A DNA stretch of 64,000 nucleotides from Mycothermus thermophilus. Its lineage: Eukaryota; Ascomycota; Sordariomycetes; Sordariales; Chaetomiaceae. Below are positions 1 to 11,970 of the stretch, one piece after another. The translations under genes and the position numbers were made by a program. The stretch covers positions 2,482,298 through 2,546,297 of the forward strand of contig QQBE01000003.1 in assembly GCA_011316235.1 (NCBI GenBank), in the 5' to 3' direction. The notes under the pieces are model-generated. The model saw only the letters and a list, made by a program, of their open reading frames with translations, had not been told where the DNA came from and searched no databases. Positions within the stretch are counted from its first letter, which is position 1. The number at the start of each line of letters is the position of its first letter.

Positions 1-3000
1 AAACGTATTACCTTAGAGGTATCTTATAGAGCAGTATATTAAGAACTTAAGAGACAGTAAGGGTTTAATTCGTACCGGCTAACTTAAGTACTTTCTTAAT
101 ATGACAGGTAATGTATTTAATAAACTTAGTACTTATACTACCTTCGGCAATAGCCCATTAGTTATTAAAGATAATAAACCAAGGCTTTAAGTACTACGAC
201 CACTCTTCGACCTCTTCCTTAGGAATCGGCTTCTAACGTCTATTAATGCTTAATATAAAGATTTAAACCTCTATCGAAGAATATATTACTAGTATATCCT
301 AGGATAGTAGTTTACTAGAATCTTTGTAGATATAAACATTACTTATACTTTATACTCTATCGATAGTATTATAATAGTTACGGAGGGACCGCCGAGTTAA
401 TAGGTTCTAAAGCGCCTTACAAATTATTAGCTTTAAAGGGGAATTAAGAACTTTACTAAGGATATCTATTAAGTTCTGCTCTCCTTTCAGGGCTTTTTTA
501 AACTATATAATTTTATACTCGATCGCCGAGAAGGTTAGGCCTGGAGGATATTCCTTCTCCTTTTAAGGCTAAAACTAAGGTTATAGTTATAAGTAAGGTA
601 GCCTATTCCTTTCCAAGCCGGGCCTTTAAAGGATCTAATACCGCAGCATTAGTACTTTAGGTTGTATCCGTAGTAGCGTTGAGGTCTTAACCTTAGGAGT
701 AGAACTTATCTTTTCTCTTAGTTCGAACCTCGCGGACGTCGTTGGGTAGTTCTCTTAAGCAGAAGACTTAAGGCGCAGGCGTTTAGTACTACAGGCAACT
801 TTATTAGCAGTACTACTAATAATCTTTTTAAACTACTAGTATTACTTATCCAAAAGCTTACCGTTACAAACCTACGTCTTAAGCTAAGTAGTAAATACCT
901 AATAAAACTACTTTAGATTAAACAGAGGATTGTTCTTCAGCTTTATATATATTACTTTATAGTCCTAGTAATCTACTATAAGAGGAATTGCGGTAGTAGT
1001 AACGTTCTATCCCGATATATACTTGAAGATATTTTTAATATTACTGTTAGAGGTCTTAAAACCGACTCGGCCGATACTTATATAGGGTTGCTACGGATCG
1101 GAAAGCTCCTACTTACTCTACAGGTATAGTTTTAGCTAGGAACGGTCTATAATAGGAGAAGGTATCGGCCTCGTATTAATACCCTTAAAGTAGAGGTTAT
1201 TAAGAATCGGAATAATACATTTCCGATAGGGATTACTAGCCTTAATAGCGTAAGTAATAACTATATATATAAGCTAACCCGTGTAAAAATAGCGGTTGAG
1301 ATCGGAGGGGTTGATTTAAATCGCTTTGCTAGGATCCTTCCCCTTATTCTCGTATCCTAGAACCTAGTGCTCATTGTTTCCCGGGCAAGAGTCGGAACCC
1401 TAATAAATATAATGGATACTAGCTTTATAGAAGTAAATCGTAAGCTTATAGTTACTATAAATATAGCTATAGGTACTATAGAAGTAGTATATGTATAGTA
1501 TATCCGGAAGTAGCTTCTAGTCGGGGTTTAGCTAAGGAAGCTACGGAATATCCTTAATCTCGTTATTATACTAACGGGCTTTTTTAATTTCGGTAGTCGA
1601 ACGTAGGCGGCTATATCCTTAATAGAAACTATTTAGTAGGCAACGAATAAAGACCTTAGCTATAGATATAGAAGCGGGCTCTTTACTAGAGACCTTAACG
1701 GAATAACTATAAGTCGATATAGACTGGTAACCAGGGATAAACTTATTCTTCAGGAGGAGAACTTTACTAAGCTGCTCGTCGAGCGATCTGTATTAAGAGC
1801 GTTTATAGTTATTTAGTTAACTCTTTAATTTTATAGGACGCGGAAGAGTCGGTTTTAGGTATATTATATAGTTATGACTGGACCTTAGGGGCTATCGAAG
1901 TACGGGTTCGGGTATAGCGCTCGGGCTTATAAATCTCCTTTAGAGCCGAATTTGACGGAAGGTATAGGATCTTTCTACTAGTGTTAATACCTTTATAGAG
2001 GTGCTCCTAAATCTAGTTCCGAAACTTAGAGAAAGATTATTCGTTAACTTTATATATCGTATCTCGCTAATACTAGCGAAGGCTAGTATAGACCTCGATA
2101 GGAAGGTTGTTTTAAATCCTAGCTATAGTTCTAGCCTTTAAGCAACGAAGATTATTCTAACCTAGGTAGACTAGACGTATAAGTTCCTGGTTAACTGCGT
2201 CGAGGAAGGCGTAGAGTTCTTTAGCTGTATTTGTAGGAATATCGCTTATAAACGCTTTGAAGGCCTTCTCCCTTTCCCTTCGGGATAGATCTTAGCTCTT
2301 CTAATAGTTCCGGATCTTTTACTAGGCTGTATCCTAAGTTTATTATGTTAGCCTGTGTACAAGGCGACGAATAACGTTCTGGATCTTAGGTATGCATTAG
2401 GTTTAAAACTTTTTAATCTTATCGTTGATATCTGTAATCTATCGTTTGTAGTAGACTTCGTCGAATACCTTAAGGTAGGTATTGTGTAATATAATTACTG
2501 TAGAATAGACTAAGGAGTTTGTAGTTAGTAGCTTTTAGAAACTCCGTAGTACGGGTAATAGTAGTAGTAAGGAGTTGTTTAAAGTGCTAGTCGGTTATAA
2601 GGCTAACCCTAGGGATCGTTAGCGTACCCTAAAGTACATTCGGTAGCGGAGGGTTCGGAGGACCTCCCTGATCCTTATAATTTAAACCTGCGGGCGGTCT
2701 AGGAGCCCCTTCCCCTTCCTAACCAGGGCTACAGCTACGTTGAGGAGGTAGTACCGATAGAGTATTTATTTCCGAAGTATCCCTAACGATGTCCGAAAGA
2801 TTATAGACTTAGTCTTAGCTGTTCAAAGCTAGTAAAGCCTCTTCTTCTTCTTAATCTTCGTCCTCGGACTTAACAGGGTCCTGGTCTAGAAGTAGAGGTT
2901 AAGGGCTGTACGGTCTTAAACTCGGAGTACAGTATTAGTTCTATAGGACTATAAAGCTCAACGATAAGGATAATATAGTCGGCAGGGTCGAAGGTCCTAG

Positions 3001-3820
3001 AGTAGAACTCTTAATAGTAGCCTCCTCCCTTTTAAAACAATTATTATTCGGGCTAGGTCGAAGTAATATTAATAAAGCAGGGTTAGTACTTAAATAAAAA
3101 GGTATAAAAAACTAGAGTTAAAGTTAACCGGGACTAAGAAGGAATAATTAACCTAACCTAAGCTTAACCGAGATCAGCCTAATATTAACCCTTTACGCCT
3201 AATTTCCCGAAGATCTAATAAAGTTTAAAGAAACTAGCTTACTCTAGGTTGTAGCTACCTGATTACTTCTTCTCCGAGGCGGAGAATTAGATAACTAATA
3301 ACTAATAGAATCCTAAAGATTATTAACCTAGTATCGAGAAGTAATTATCCGAGGGCTCCGATAAATACGCCGATATATAACCGAAGAAAGTACTTGAAAG
3401 AAGTTAACAGCTTTAGGTAATGAATTATTATACTAAGACCGGGAATAACTTTATATTATACGCGGTTAGTAGGCTTAGTAACCAGGGCATTACTAAGAAT
3501 AGTATTCCGCTGGCCCGTTTTAAATCTTGTAGAAACAATTCGTTTTAAAGTCGAATCTAAATGTACTTACTTTCGCCCCTTATTCGCTTTAACTACGTAG
3601 CTCGGCGATATCGATATAGAAGTCGCGGTAGTCGACTTAGGAGTTAACGACGGGATCCTAATCTATAGGCCTCCTATACTTATAGCAGCTAAGTACGCTA
3701 TACCGCCCCGCGGACCGCTATAAGCCCTGTTAATGCTAACCTTTATTATTGTAAATATCGTTATCGCCGCAGGTCCTATTTAAACCTTCAGCTAAGCTCT
3801 CCCGGGTATATCTACTAAAC
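1..3820. repeat. RIP-degraded AT-rich repeat DNA
   Basis: No open frame of useful length survives on either strand. The stretch is dense in TA dinucleotides and in CTA/TAG/TTA triplets and poor in CA and TG, the dinucleotide signature expected after repeat-induced point mutation of duplicated DNA. It is presumably old transposon sequence, but I could not recognise a specific protein domain in it. It ends where the first 465-bp LTR copy begins. Confidence 0.75.
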
Positions 3821-4285
3821 TGATCTAAGGCGAAGCCTCCTACTAGCTTAACCTCGTTCAGACAGGTAGACTCTGTACCTCGTAGACAGGTTCCCAGTAG
3901 TCACGTAGGTCGAGGAATCAGGGACTCGAAGGCGGGGGGGGCGAGCAACTTCTTTTAAAGAAAACAACGGCTCGAATAAAGACCACAAAATTAAATCGAA
4001 TCTATTTAACAAAGATCTTACGCAAGAAGACTATACAGAGCAGTTAGAAGAGGTCGGGCCCTCGAGGCTACAAGGAAAACAGTTATAAACAGGTTATTTC
4101 AGAAGCCACGAAATTAACAATCTTATTGTTATTATTAAAAGGTCGAGCTTTCTGCTCAGACCGAATCTAAATACAGACTATAACTCCCATATCCCATTTC
4201 CTTTGTCACGTGACCTCTACTCGACGTGCCGCGCAAAGAAGTCCCCACCATGGTATCGGCCTCAGGCACACTCATCCCCAGATCA
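3821..4285. repeat. LTR copy 1 (465 bp, RIP-mutated)
   Basis: This copy begins TGATCTAAGG and ends CCCCAGATCA. The second copy at 11506-11970 has the same length and begins TGATCTGGGG, so the intact element had perfect 10-bp terminal inverted repeats with TG...CA ends, as LTRs do. Nearly all differences seen between the copies are transitions, with this copy mostly carrying the A/T state, so it was hit harder by RIP. I see no matching target-site duplication (TAAAC before, CTATT after). It may be the 5' LTR of the gypsy relic at about 7960-8830, or a solo LTR. Confidence 0.7.
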
Positions 4286-4352
4286 CTATTAATCTCTTCT
4301 GGCAGCTCGGGCTAAAGTTCCTACCCAGGAAATAGATTATTATTTATTATTC

Positions 4353-5749
4353 TCCTACGCCGCTATGCCCTTGGTCAGGGCTCGCCGGTCCCTCTCGAGC
4401 TATTATACAGGAAAAACCGTGCCCGTAGACCGGGTAAAAAACCTGTAACTACCCTTTAGAATCATAAAATAGGAATCCAATATACTACAAAAGAAAAGGA
4501 AAAAGAGTAGCTAGGCTAGCACTAGCCTAGGGGCCCTCCTAGCCCCCTAACTAGGGCTAGCCCGGGTCTTCTTCGGAGCCTAGATCTAGCCTTACAGCTA
4601 GCCTATACTCCGGAAGCCTCCCCGACTGTAGGAGCCAGTTCACCACCCCCCTTACAAGCCTTCGGGCTCTAACACCCCTGCCACGTAGTACGTAGTAGAG
4701 GTCTAGACAGGTCTGAATCGCCCGGGGGTCCTAGGGTCTAGGCCTTGGGGGGTATTTATACTAAACCACTAAGTACTCTACAGTTTCCTCGCCCTGCCTA
4801 CAGGCGTAGTAGGGGGTATTAACCCCGGGGACTTTAGCCTTAAAAAGGAAGCCCCTAAGGCCTATAACCTTCGCCCTAGCCTAGGTGAGTAGGGAGCTTT
4901 AGGCCTTAGTTAGGCCCTGGTAGCGGGCCAGGGTTTTATCTATAAATAAAAGGTTAGGGGGGTTCTAATCTGCTGGCCTCCTAGCTTACTTGCCCTATAT
5001 TTAAATCCTTTACTTCTACCTTTCCTCTTAGGCCTCCTAAACCAGCTTCTCTGTTAGCTTCCCTCTAGTCTACTGCTTAACTACTAGGGCCCTTTTCTCG
5101 ACCTCTGTAGGCCCCTATAGCCCCTAGGCTTCCCGGGGGCCCCTCCTCTTCCTAGGCTTTCTAAATCTCCTATAGAGCCTAAGGTAGGTATTAGTTATAA
5201 TCTCCGTAGGCCTTTAGCCCCCCGGGAGGACCGGTTATTAAATCTGCCTCTCGAAGTCTATAAGCCGCTTGTTGAAGTAGAGGTCTAGGGGAGGGACCTA
5301 GGCTTTGGTTTCCAGGGTATAGGTAGGTATAGCCCTGTAAGCCCCTGTAATTATCCGTAAACCACGGTTTTGGGCTTTGCCTAGGCCCTAGGCCACGCCC
5401 TGAGGCTTCCCCCCAGGGGGGGTAGGCGTGTGGAAACTGGAGGCACCGTAGGCTAGGGCGCTGCGTATACACTTAGTATACACCTCCCGGGCCCGGATTA
5501 GGCCTGGGCCCTAGGTTTTTGCTGCGATTCTTGTGAGGGCGAACTCCTAAATCCGAAGTTTCCCCTTAATAGCCTGCCTATGGGCTTTCTAGGAGAGCCT
5601 CTAGTCTAGCTAGACCCCTAGGAATCTAGCTAACTAGGTGGGCTGTATACTGGGCGTTAATTTTAGGGGTCCTCCCGAAGGCTAGAAGGTTAGTATTATC
5701 TGTAAAACCTACTATGCCTAGGTGTAGGTGCTCCTCTTTCAGCGCCCTA
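4353..5749 (-). repeat. Left arm of 1,397-bp near-perfect inverted repeat
   Basis: Reverse-complement match to 9053-10449. Both arms are 1,397 bp, so no indels are needed. The 93-codon open frame at 5191-5472 is identical to that at 9330-9611, and the only mismatch I found is C at 4394 against the base paired with 10408. The arm is the 3' part of a Tad-type LINE. The outer end near 4353 coincides with the element's A-rich 3' end. The inner end is set only by the assembly join at 9052. Confidence 0.85.
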
Positions 5750-6416
5750 TATAGGGTACTAATATAGAGGAGGAACAGTACTAGGGATAGTAGGGAGCCC
5801 TAGGGGACTCCGGCCTTTATTAGGAGGGGCTTAGTAGCCCTGCCGTTAAACTAGAGGATAGCTAAGCAGTCGGCCAGCTAGGCCCTTACCCAGAGGACTA
5901 GCTACTATAGGTAGCCTAGCTCTCTAAGGGTAGCTAGTAGCCTAGTATAGTTTACTGTATTGAAGGCCCCTAAAATATCTAGCTAGAGGAGGGAGGCGGT
6001 AGCCTTCTGCCTCCAGGCCTCCTAAACCTAGGCTACTACTAGCCGTATTGCCAGTTCCATAGATCTATAGGCCCTGTTGCCTATCTGCTCCTCGGGTAGT
6101 AGGTTATTCGCTTCGGCTACTTCGGTAACCCTCTTCGCCACTATAGCCTCTATAACCTTCCTAATAGTAGGTAGCAAGGCTATAGGTCTGTAGCCTACGG
6201 GGGTCCGGTACATGGCCGGGGGCTTTCCGGGCTTCTAGAGCACCACAGTCTTAGCGGCTTTGAACCTCGGGGGGAACTATCCTAGCCGGAGGCATCCTAT
6301 AGCTAGGACTGCTAGAACGCAGGCTAGTAGCCGGCTATAGGCTTTTAGAAGGCCTGTAGGTAGAAGGTCCTCCCCTAGGGCCTTCTAGGGAGCAGTCTCC
6401 TATAGGGCTTTAAGGA

Positions 6417-6417
6417 N
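6417..6417. other. Assembly join (single N) inside LINE
   Basis: One undetermined base separates two overlapping, diverged copies of the same roughly 160-bp LINE segment. This is the pattern expected when two contig ends of different repeat copies are scaffolded together. Confidence 0.8.
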
Positions 6418-7350
6418 CTTTAAACCTCGGGGGGAACTATCCTAGCCGGAGGCACCCTATGGCTAGGACTACTAGAACGCAGGCTAGTAGCTGGCTACAG
6501 GCTTTTAGAAGGCCTATGGGCAGAAGGTCCTCCCCTGGGGCCTTCCAGGGAGCGGTCTCCTGTAGGGCTTTAAGGATATCCTCGGGGGTAACCTGTTGCC
6601 TGATCTCGAAGCTACTAGGCCACTCGTAGGTAAGGGCAGGGTCCTGAATATCTGAAAGGTCGGCTAGTAGGTTAGGGAAGAATCGGCCGGCTAGGGCTCG
6701 GGCTTTCGCCTCGAAGGTCGTCAGATCGGGGCCCCTGTAGGGGTCACGGAGGGCTAGGAGTTTCGGGGGGTCCACAGGGGTAAAGCTCTTTAGCCTAGCC
6801 CAGCGTTCGAGCTTCCAGAGGAAGGCTTAGTTATCCTAAGCCTCCTGGAGGGTCGCCCTCCACTTAGCTGTTTTAGAGGCTCGGATAGCCTTTAAGAGTA
6901 CTTTGGATGCCCTGTTAAGCTCCGTACGGGCTTCGGGGGTCGTGGACTGCCCTATAGGCCCTCTCGGCCTCCCTAGCCTTCCGGCATAGGTCTCAGATTT
7001 CAGGGGACCACTACGGGGCCTAGAAGCCGCGGTTTAGCTTTCTTCTAGGCATAGAGCGTTTAGTAATTGCCTATAGCTCTCCTATTAACTAGTCGAACGC
7101 CTCTTCTAGGCCCCGGAGGGTTTCAGCCCTCCTGGCGAGCTCTCTAGTCCTCAGGCCTATTTTCAAGGGTAGGCTTTTAGCCTTGGCTTCTACCCTTTTC
7201 TTATCCATTATCCCGCAGGACCACCCGGGTAGCCGGGCAGCCTAGTCCTCCTAGGGTTAGCCTAACGGGATTTCTAGGGCCTAGGGGTAGTGATCTAAAC
7301 GCCCCTGAGTTTCAATTCTATAGTAGAAGCCCCTAAGGCCTATAGAGGCC

Positions 7351-7959
7351 TAGTGTGACGGCACGGCTCCGCCATAGTCATATGATTCAACCCTAACCCT
7401 GGACAGAGTAGGGCCGAACCTAAGGCCGCCACAGAGTAGATCCGCTCGCCGAACCTAACTGGCGAGCCCTACCTACGTATACTTCTTAGGCTACAAGCCT
7501 AGGAACCATTCTTCCCTTCTTTCCTCTTCCTTTCGAAACGCAAAAGTCTTAAGAATAGAGCCGGTATTCCGTAGGCCCGACCTTAGAGCCTATCTCTACC
7601 GTCATAATACTTTTTACATTTACCTTGATCATAGGCCGGCAATAGCAACTATAATATCCGACCGACCGATTTAGGTATCTACAACCGGAACCTACTAACT
7701 CAGGTATCTAAAACAGGATCCTACCAACCTACAACAGTTAAGATCAACTAACAAATTAATTAACCCGCTAAGACGGTTACCTGCAGAATAGCGTGCAATG
7801 CTACCCTATATCCTAGCCGAAACAAGGGCTAAAATAAACTAAACTAACTAAATAAAACTACCTATTAGTATACTAAAACATTTAATAATAGCTAGTATAA
7901 GTATATTATAGTGCAGCCTAAGTTCCGCGAGTTACTAGTAGCGCCCGATACAGTAGAAT
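7351..7959. repeat. AT-rich RIP-mutated DNA, no gene
   Basis: Stops are frequent in all frames and the composition is high in TA. A somewhat GC-richer part at 7350-7510 may be the edge of another inserted element. No domain was recognised. Confidence 0.55.
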
Positions 7960-8830
7960 TAACCAACCTAATCCCTAAATAAATAGGCCAATAGGCTAAG
8001 AAGAACCTTAATAAGGGAACTATTAACTCTATTCTTTACAACCGGGCTATTACCCTCTATAAAACCTATAGTAATAATTAACTATATAAAAAAGATAAAG
8101 ATCTAATAGTAACCCGTCTCTAGGCCTAATACAATATAATACTTAGCCTGTTATATAACCTAATAAATTATTATAACTTAACCCTATTCCTTATAAAAGC
8201 CCCAACTATCCATATTTGGGATTTTAAGAAGTAGTATAAGGACCTTAAAGTCGTTAATAAAGAGGTAGCTATACTATAAATAGCCTTTAAATCTAAAACT
8301 AACCTTCTATAATCGAAGATTAAAGAGTACTAGGATAAAGTAACTAGCCCAAATAAGCAGTTTGCCGAAAAGACTACTTAGCTCGCTAATACCTAAAACG
8401 AATAGGCTATTACCCTCGAAAAGTATATAAATACCCTTACCGAGAAGATCGCTACCTTTAAAGTACTATAGTAGAAGAATATCTATATTTAAAAGGTTGA
8501 GTACTAGGCTAAGGTCCTAAAGCGTTAAATCGAGTAGCTAAATCTCTAACTTATAGCTATAAGTAATAATACTAACCGTACAATTAAAACTACCACCCTT
8601 ATCCTATTAATAGAAATAACTACCAACTCTAAGAAGAAGGTATATAGGAAAACTATAAAAATTCCTAATCCAGATAAATTCTTTAATAGCAATACTTTAA
8701 AGTGTACTACTTAGAAGGCAATAATAATATAAAAGCTTAAAGGTAATCTAGAGCTTTTCCTGAATAAAACAACTAAATTTAGCTATATTACTATACTAAT
8801 TACTAGTAAGGTAGCGGTTTACTTAAACCC
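7960..8830 (+). mobile_element. Ty3/gypsy-type gag relic
   Basis: Translating the plus strand through many stops gives a lysine-rich, coiled-coil-like stretch followed near 8660-8830 by a block beginning IPNPDKFFNSNTLKCTT. It ends in a segment resembling the gag core of Sordariomycete gypsy elements, where a 'P-DP--F-DG' opening is followed by a W-(K/L)--I--KL--N pattern. The match is by eye and degraded. It lies between the two LTR copies and could be the internal part of the same element, interrupted by LINE insertions. Confidence 0.45.
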
Positions 8831-9051
8831 GCTTCTATTACTTCCTCTAATATTAAAGTATGATCTATAATTTTAACTCTCTTTTTAACTTCCTTAAGGC
8901 TAATTATACCGATCTAACCGATAAAAACTACGTTAATAAATATAATGCAAAAACCAGGGGAATGGCCTTCGCAGCGGAAAAGAGCGAGCTGATCCACTTC
9001 AACAGGGGCCGAAAACAGTAGGATACACCGGTCAACCTAGCCCTCCCCCAG

Positions 9052-9052
9052 N
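9052..9052. other. Assembly join (single N) at inverted-repeat boundary
   Basis: The N lies directly before the first base of the right inverted arm (9053), and the LINE domain order is broken across it. The following sequence is therefore probably a contig start rather than a natural repeat boundary. Confidence 0.8.
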
Positions 9053-10449
9053 TAGGGCGCTGAAAGAGGAGCACCTACACCTAGGCATAGTAGGTTTTAC
9101 AGATAATACTAACCTTCTAGCCTTCGGGAGGACCCCTAAAATTAACGCCCAGTATACAGCCCACCTAGTTAGCTAGATTCCTAGGGGTCTAGCTAGACTA
9201 GAGGCTCTCCTAGAAAGCCCATAGGCAGGCTATTAAGGGGAAACTTCGGATTTAGGAGTTCGCCCTCACAAGAATCGCAGCAAAAACCTAGGGCCCAGGC
9301 CTAATCCGGGCCCGGGAGGTGTATACTAAGTGTATACGCAGCGCCCTAGCCTACGGTGCCTCCAGTTTCCACACGCCTACCCCCCCTGGGGGGAAGCCTC
9401 AGGGCGTGGCCTAGGGCCTAGGCAAAGCCCAAAACCGTGGTTTACGGATAATTACAGGGGCTTACAGGGCTATACCTACCTATACCCTGGAAACCAAAGC
9501 CTAGGTCCCTCCCCTAGACCTCTACTTCAACAAGCGGCTTATAGACTTCGAGAGGCAGATTTAATAACCGGTCCTCCCGGGGGGCTAAAGGCCTACGGAG
9601 ATTATAACTAATACCTACCTTAGGCTCTATAGGAGATTTAGAAAGCCTAGGAAGAGGAGGGGCCCCCGGGAAGCCTAGGGGCTATAGGGGCCTACAGAGG
9701 TCGAGAAAAGGGCCCTAGTAGTTAAGCAGTAGACTAGAGGGAAGCTAACAGAGAAGCTGGTTTAGGAGGCCTAAGAGGAAAGGTAGAAGTAAAGGATTTA
9801 AATATAGGGCAAGTAAGCTAGGAGGCCAGCAGATTAGAACCCCCCTAACCTTTTATTTATAGATAAAACCCTGGCCCGCTACCAGGGCCTAACTAAGGCC
9901 TAAAGCTCCCTACTCACCTAGGCTAGGGCGAAGGTTATAGGCCTTAGGGGCTTCCTTTTTAAGGCTAAAGTCCCCGGGGTTAATACCCCCTACTACGCCT
10001 GTAGGCAGGGCGAGGAAACTGTAGAGTACTTAGTGGTTTAGTATAAATACCCCCCAAGGCCTAGACCCTAGGACCCCCGGGCGATTCAGACCTGTCTAGA
10101 CCTCTACTACGTACTACGTGGCAGGGGTGTTAGAGCCCGAAGGCTTGTAAGGGGGGTGGTGAACTGGCTCCTACAGTCGGGGAGGCTTCCGGAGTATAGG
10201 CTAGCTGTAAGGCTAGATCTAGGCTCCGAAGAAGACCCGGGCTAGCCCTAGTTAGGGGGCTAGGAGGGCCCCTAGGCTAGTGCTAGCCTAGCTACTCTTT
10301 TTCCTTTTCTTTTGTAGTATATTGGATTCCTATTTTATGATTCTAAAGGGTAGTTACAGGTTTTTTACCCGGTCTACGGGCACGGTTTTTCCTGTATAAT
10401 AGCTCGACAGGGACCGGCGAGCCCTGACCAAGGGCATAGCGGCGTAGGA
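9053..10449 (+). repeat. Right arm of 1,397-bp near-perfect inverted repeat
   Basis: Mirror copy of 4353-5749; every paired position sums to 14,802. It carries the same RIP-type stop codons and the same open frame (9330-9611) as the left arm, so the two arms have not diverged since RIP acted, or they represent the same DNA assembled twice. Confidence 0.85.
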
Positions 10450-10452
10450 AAA

Positions 10453-11505
10453 TAATAAAAAACTATATTACTAAACTCGCAAAACCTTGTAAAAAACAAT
10501 TCTAGTAATGCCGGAACCCTCTAAGCCCTCCTTAGATCTCCAGGTGCGTTATAGTGCTCGGACCTATTAAAAATAGTAGGTATAAGGTGATAGGTTAGTA
10601 ACGGCGGCTCGGATTCGTTTGTAAGGGCGATATTTGTGATCACGGTGTTGAGAAATAGCGTTTCCGAGGTTAAATCGCTATTAAATCATCGAAGAGTTGT
10701 TATTTAGAGAAAGATTTTAAAAATTCCTATTGTTGTAGAAGATATTTATTTTAGTGTTATTTCAGGGGGTTTTCAGAACGGTTTAGCGTTATCTAGGACT
10801 GGAATGGCCGGGTATCCCGGTTCTTATGCTATCCCGCTTCCCTGTAAGGGATAGTAATGTTAAGAAGATAAGGGGGTTACCAGTTACTCTATCTAGTAAT
10901 ATTATTAACTACCCTAGAATTAGTAGTAGCTAACTAGCTAATGCAGTATTACGTTATAATGGCTGCTATACTAACTAGATAGCTTAGAATATTAAAATAT
11001 ATATTATAAAGCTTTAGTAGGAAAAGGAGAAATAACTTAAGGTTTGATAGTATAAATAGTAATATACTAATAAGGGTAAAAAGCTTAAGAACGGGCAGCT
11101 TTTAAAAACGGGGGAAACCTTTAAAGAGTTCCTTGTGGCTCTAGGTCTGAAGTATAAGGATAAATTCATTCCGCTCAACAATCTAGACTTAATACCCCCG
11201 GGCGTCGGATATGACCCTAATACCCTTGACTTGCTAGATAGTCTCTCCTATCTACTCTCTTAGCTACCCTCTTGCTAGGATAGGGATAATTAAAAGGATT
11301 GTCTTATTATTAATGTCTCTAACGATAATGATAGTAACAAAGATGGTGAGGGCAATGATACCTTTATAGACCCAGGTATAAATAGAAGTAGAGCGCCTAG
11401 TAAAGCCCCTATAAATCCGAGAGATGTATATATCCTAAAGTATTAATAGATTAAGAATATATTTAAGGAGTAGAGGGCTAAGTGTTGAGGGCTAAGAAGT
11501 AGTAT
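10453..11505. repeat. AT-rich RIP-mutated DNA, no intact gene
   Basis: This is mostly TA-rich sequence. One plus-strand frame around 11060-11280 reads as a plausible protein fragment (for example FKEFLVALGLKYKD) before stops. It is probably a degraded transposon fragment, not assignable to a family. Confidence 0.5.
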
Positions 11506-11970
11506 TGATCTGGGGCGAAGCCTCCTGCTGGCTCAACCTCGCTCAGACAGGCAGACTCCGTGCCTCGCAGACAGGTTCCCGGTAGTCACGCAGGTCGAGG
11601 AATCAGGGACTCAAAAAAAAAGGGGGGAGCGAGCGACTTCTTTCACAGAAAACAACGGCTCGAATAAAGACCACGAAATCAAATCGAATCCATTTGACAA
11701 AGATCTTATACAAGAAGACTATACAGAGCAGTCAGAAGAGGTCGGGCCCTCGAGGCTATAAGGAAAATAGTTGCGAACAGGTTATTTCAGAAGCTACGAA
11801 ATCAACGGTCTTGTTGTTGTTGAGAGGTTGAGCTCTCTGCTTAGGTCGAACCTAAATATAGGCTATGACTCCTATGTCCTACTTCCTTCGTTACGTGACC
11901 TCTACTCGACGTGCCGCGTAAAGAAGTCCCCACCATGTTATCCGCCTCAGGCACGCTTATCCCCAGATCA
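11506..11970. repeat. LTR copy 2 (465 bp, better preserved, probable solo LTR)
   Basis: TGATCTGGGG at the left end is the perfect reverse complement of CCCCAGATCA at the right end. GTAT lies immediately outside both ends, a 4-bp target-site duplication, which supports an independent insertion reduced to a solo LTR. The copy keeps many C and G bases that are T and A in copy 1. The open frame at 11771-11980 lies almost entirely inside the LTR and is not a gene. Confidence 0.75.

Larger units (their letters stand above)
4345..7350 (-). mobile_element. Tad-type LINE relic (non-LTR retrotransposon), minus strand
   Basis: Read on the minus strand, several frames interrupted by TAG give reverse-transcriptase blocks in the correct order. 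These are a pre-RT region (about 7200-6440), the finger/palm segment (6028-6213), a block resembling GVPQGSPLS near 5810, a degraded catalytic box (FTDN instead of the usual FADD) near 5715, and a C-terminal region with a Cys-rich HLV-type knuckle near 4790. Most stops are RIP-type changes of CAG or TGG. A single N at 6417 splits the element, and the sequence either side of it is a diverged duplicate (about 6256-6416 and 6418-6578), so two different copies appear to be joined here. It is not functional. Confidence 0.8.
8940..10452 (+). mobile_element. Tad-type LINE relic, plus strand, 3' portion
   Basis: Just before the N at 9052 the plus strand encodes an RT piece reading GMAFAAEKSELIHF, typical of Tad-like elements downstream of the catalytic box. 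After the N the sequence restarts with a block that lies upstream of that motif in an intact element. The two pieces therefore do not form one continuous copy. From 9053 the sequence repeats the left arm base for base to the A-rich 3' end (AAAATAATAAAAAA) near 10452. Confidence 0.75.

Noticed and set aside
5191..5472. 93-codon frame identical to 9330-9611
   Set aside because: It is LINE sequence in the inverted arms, with the same surrounding stops; not a cellular gene.
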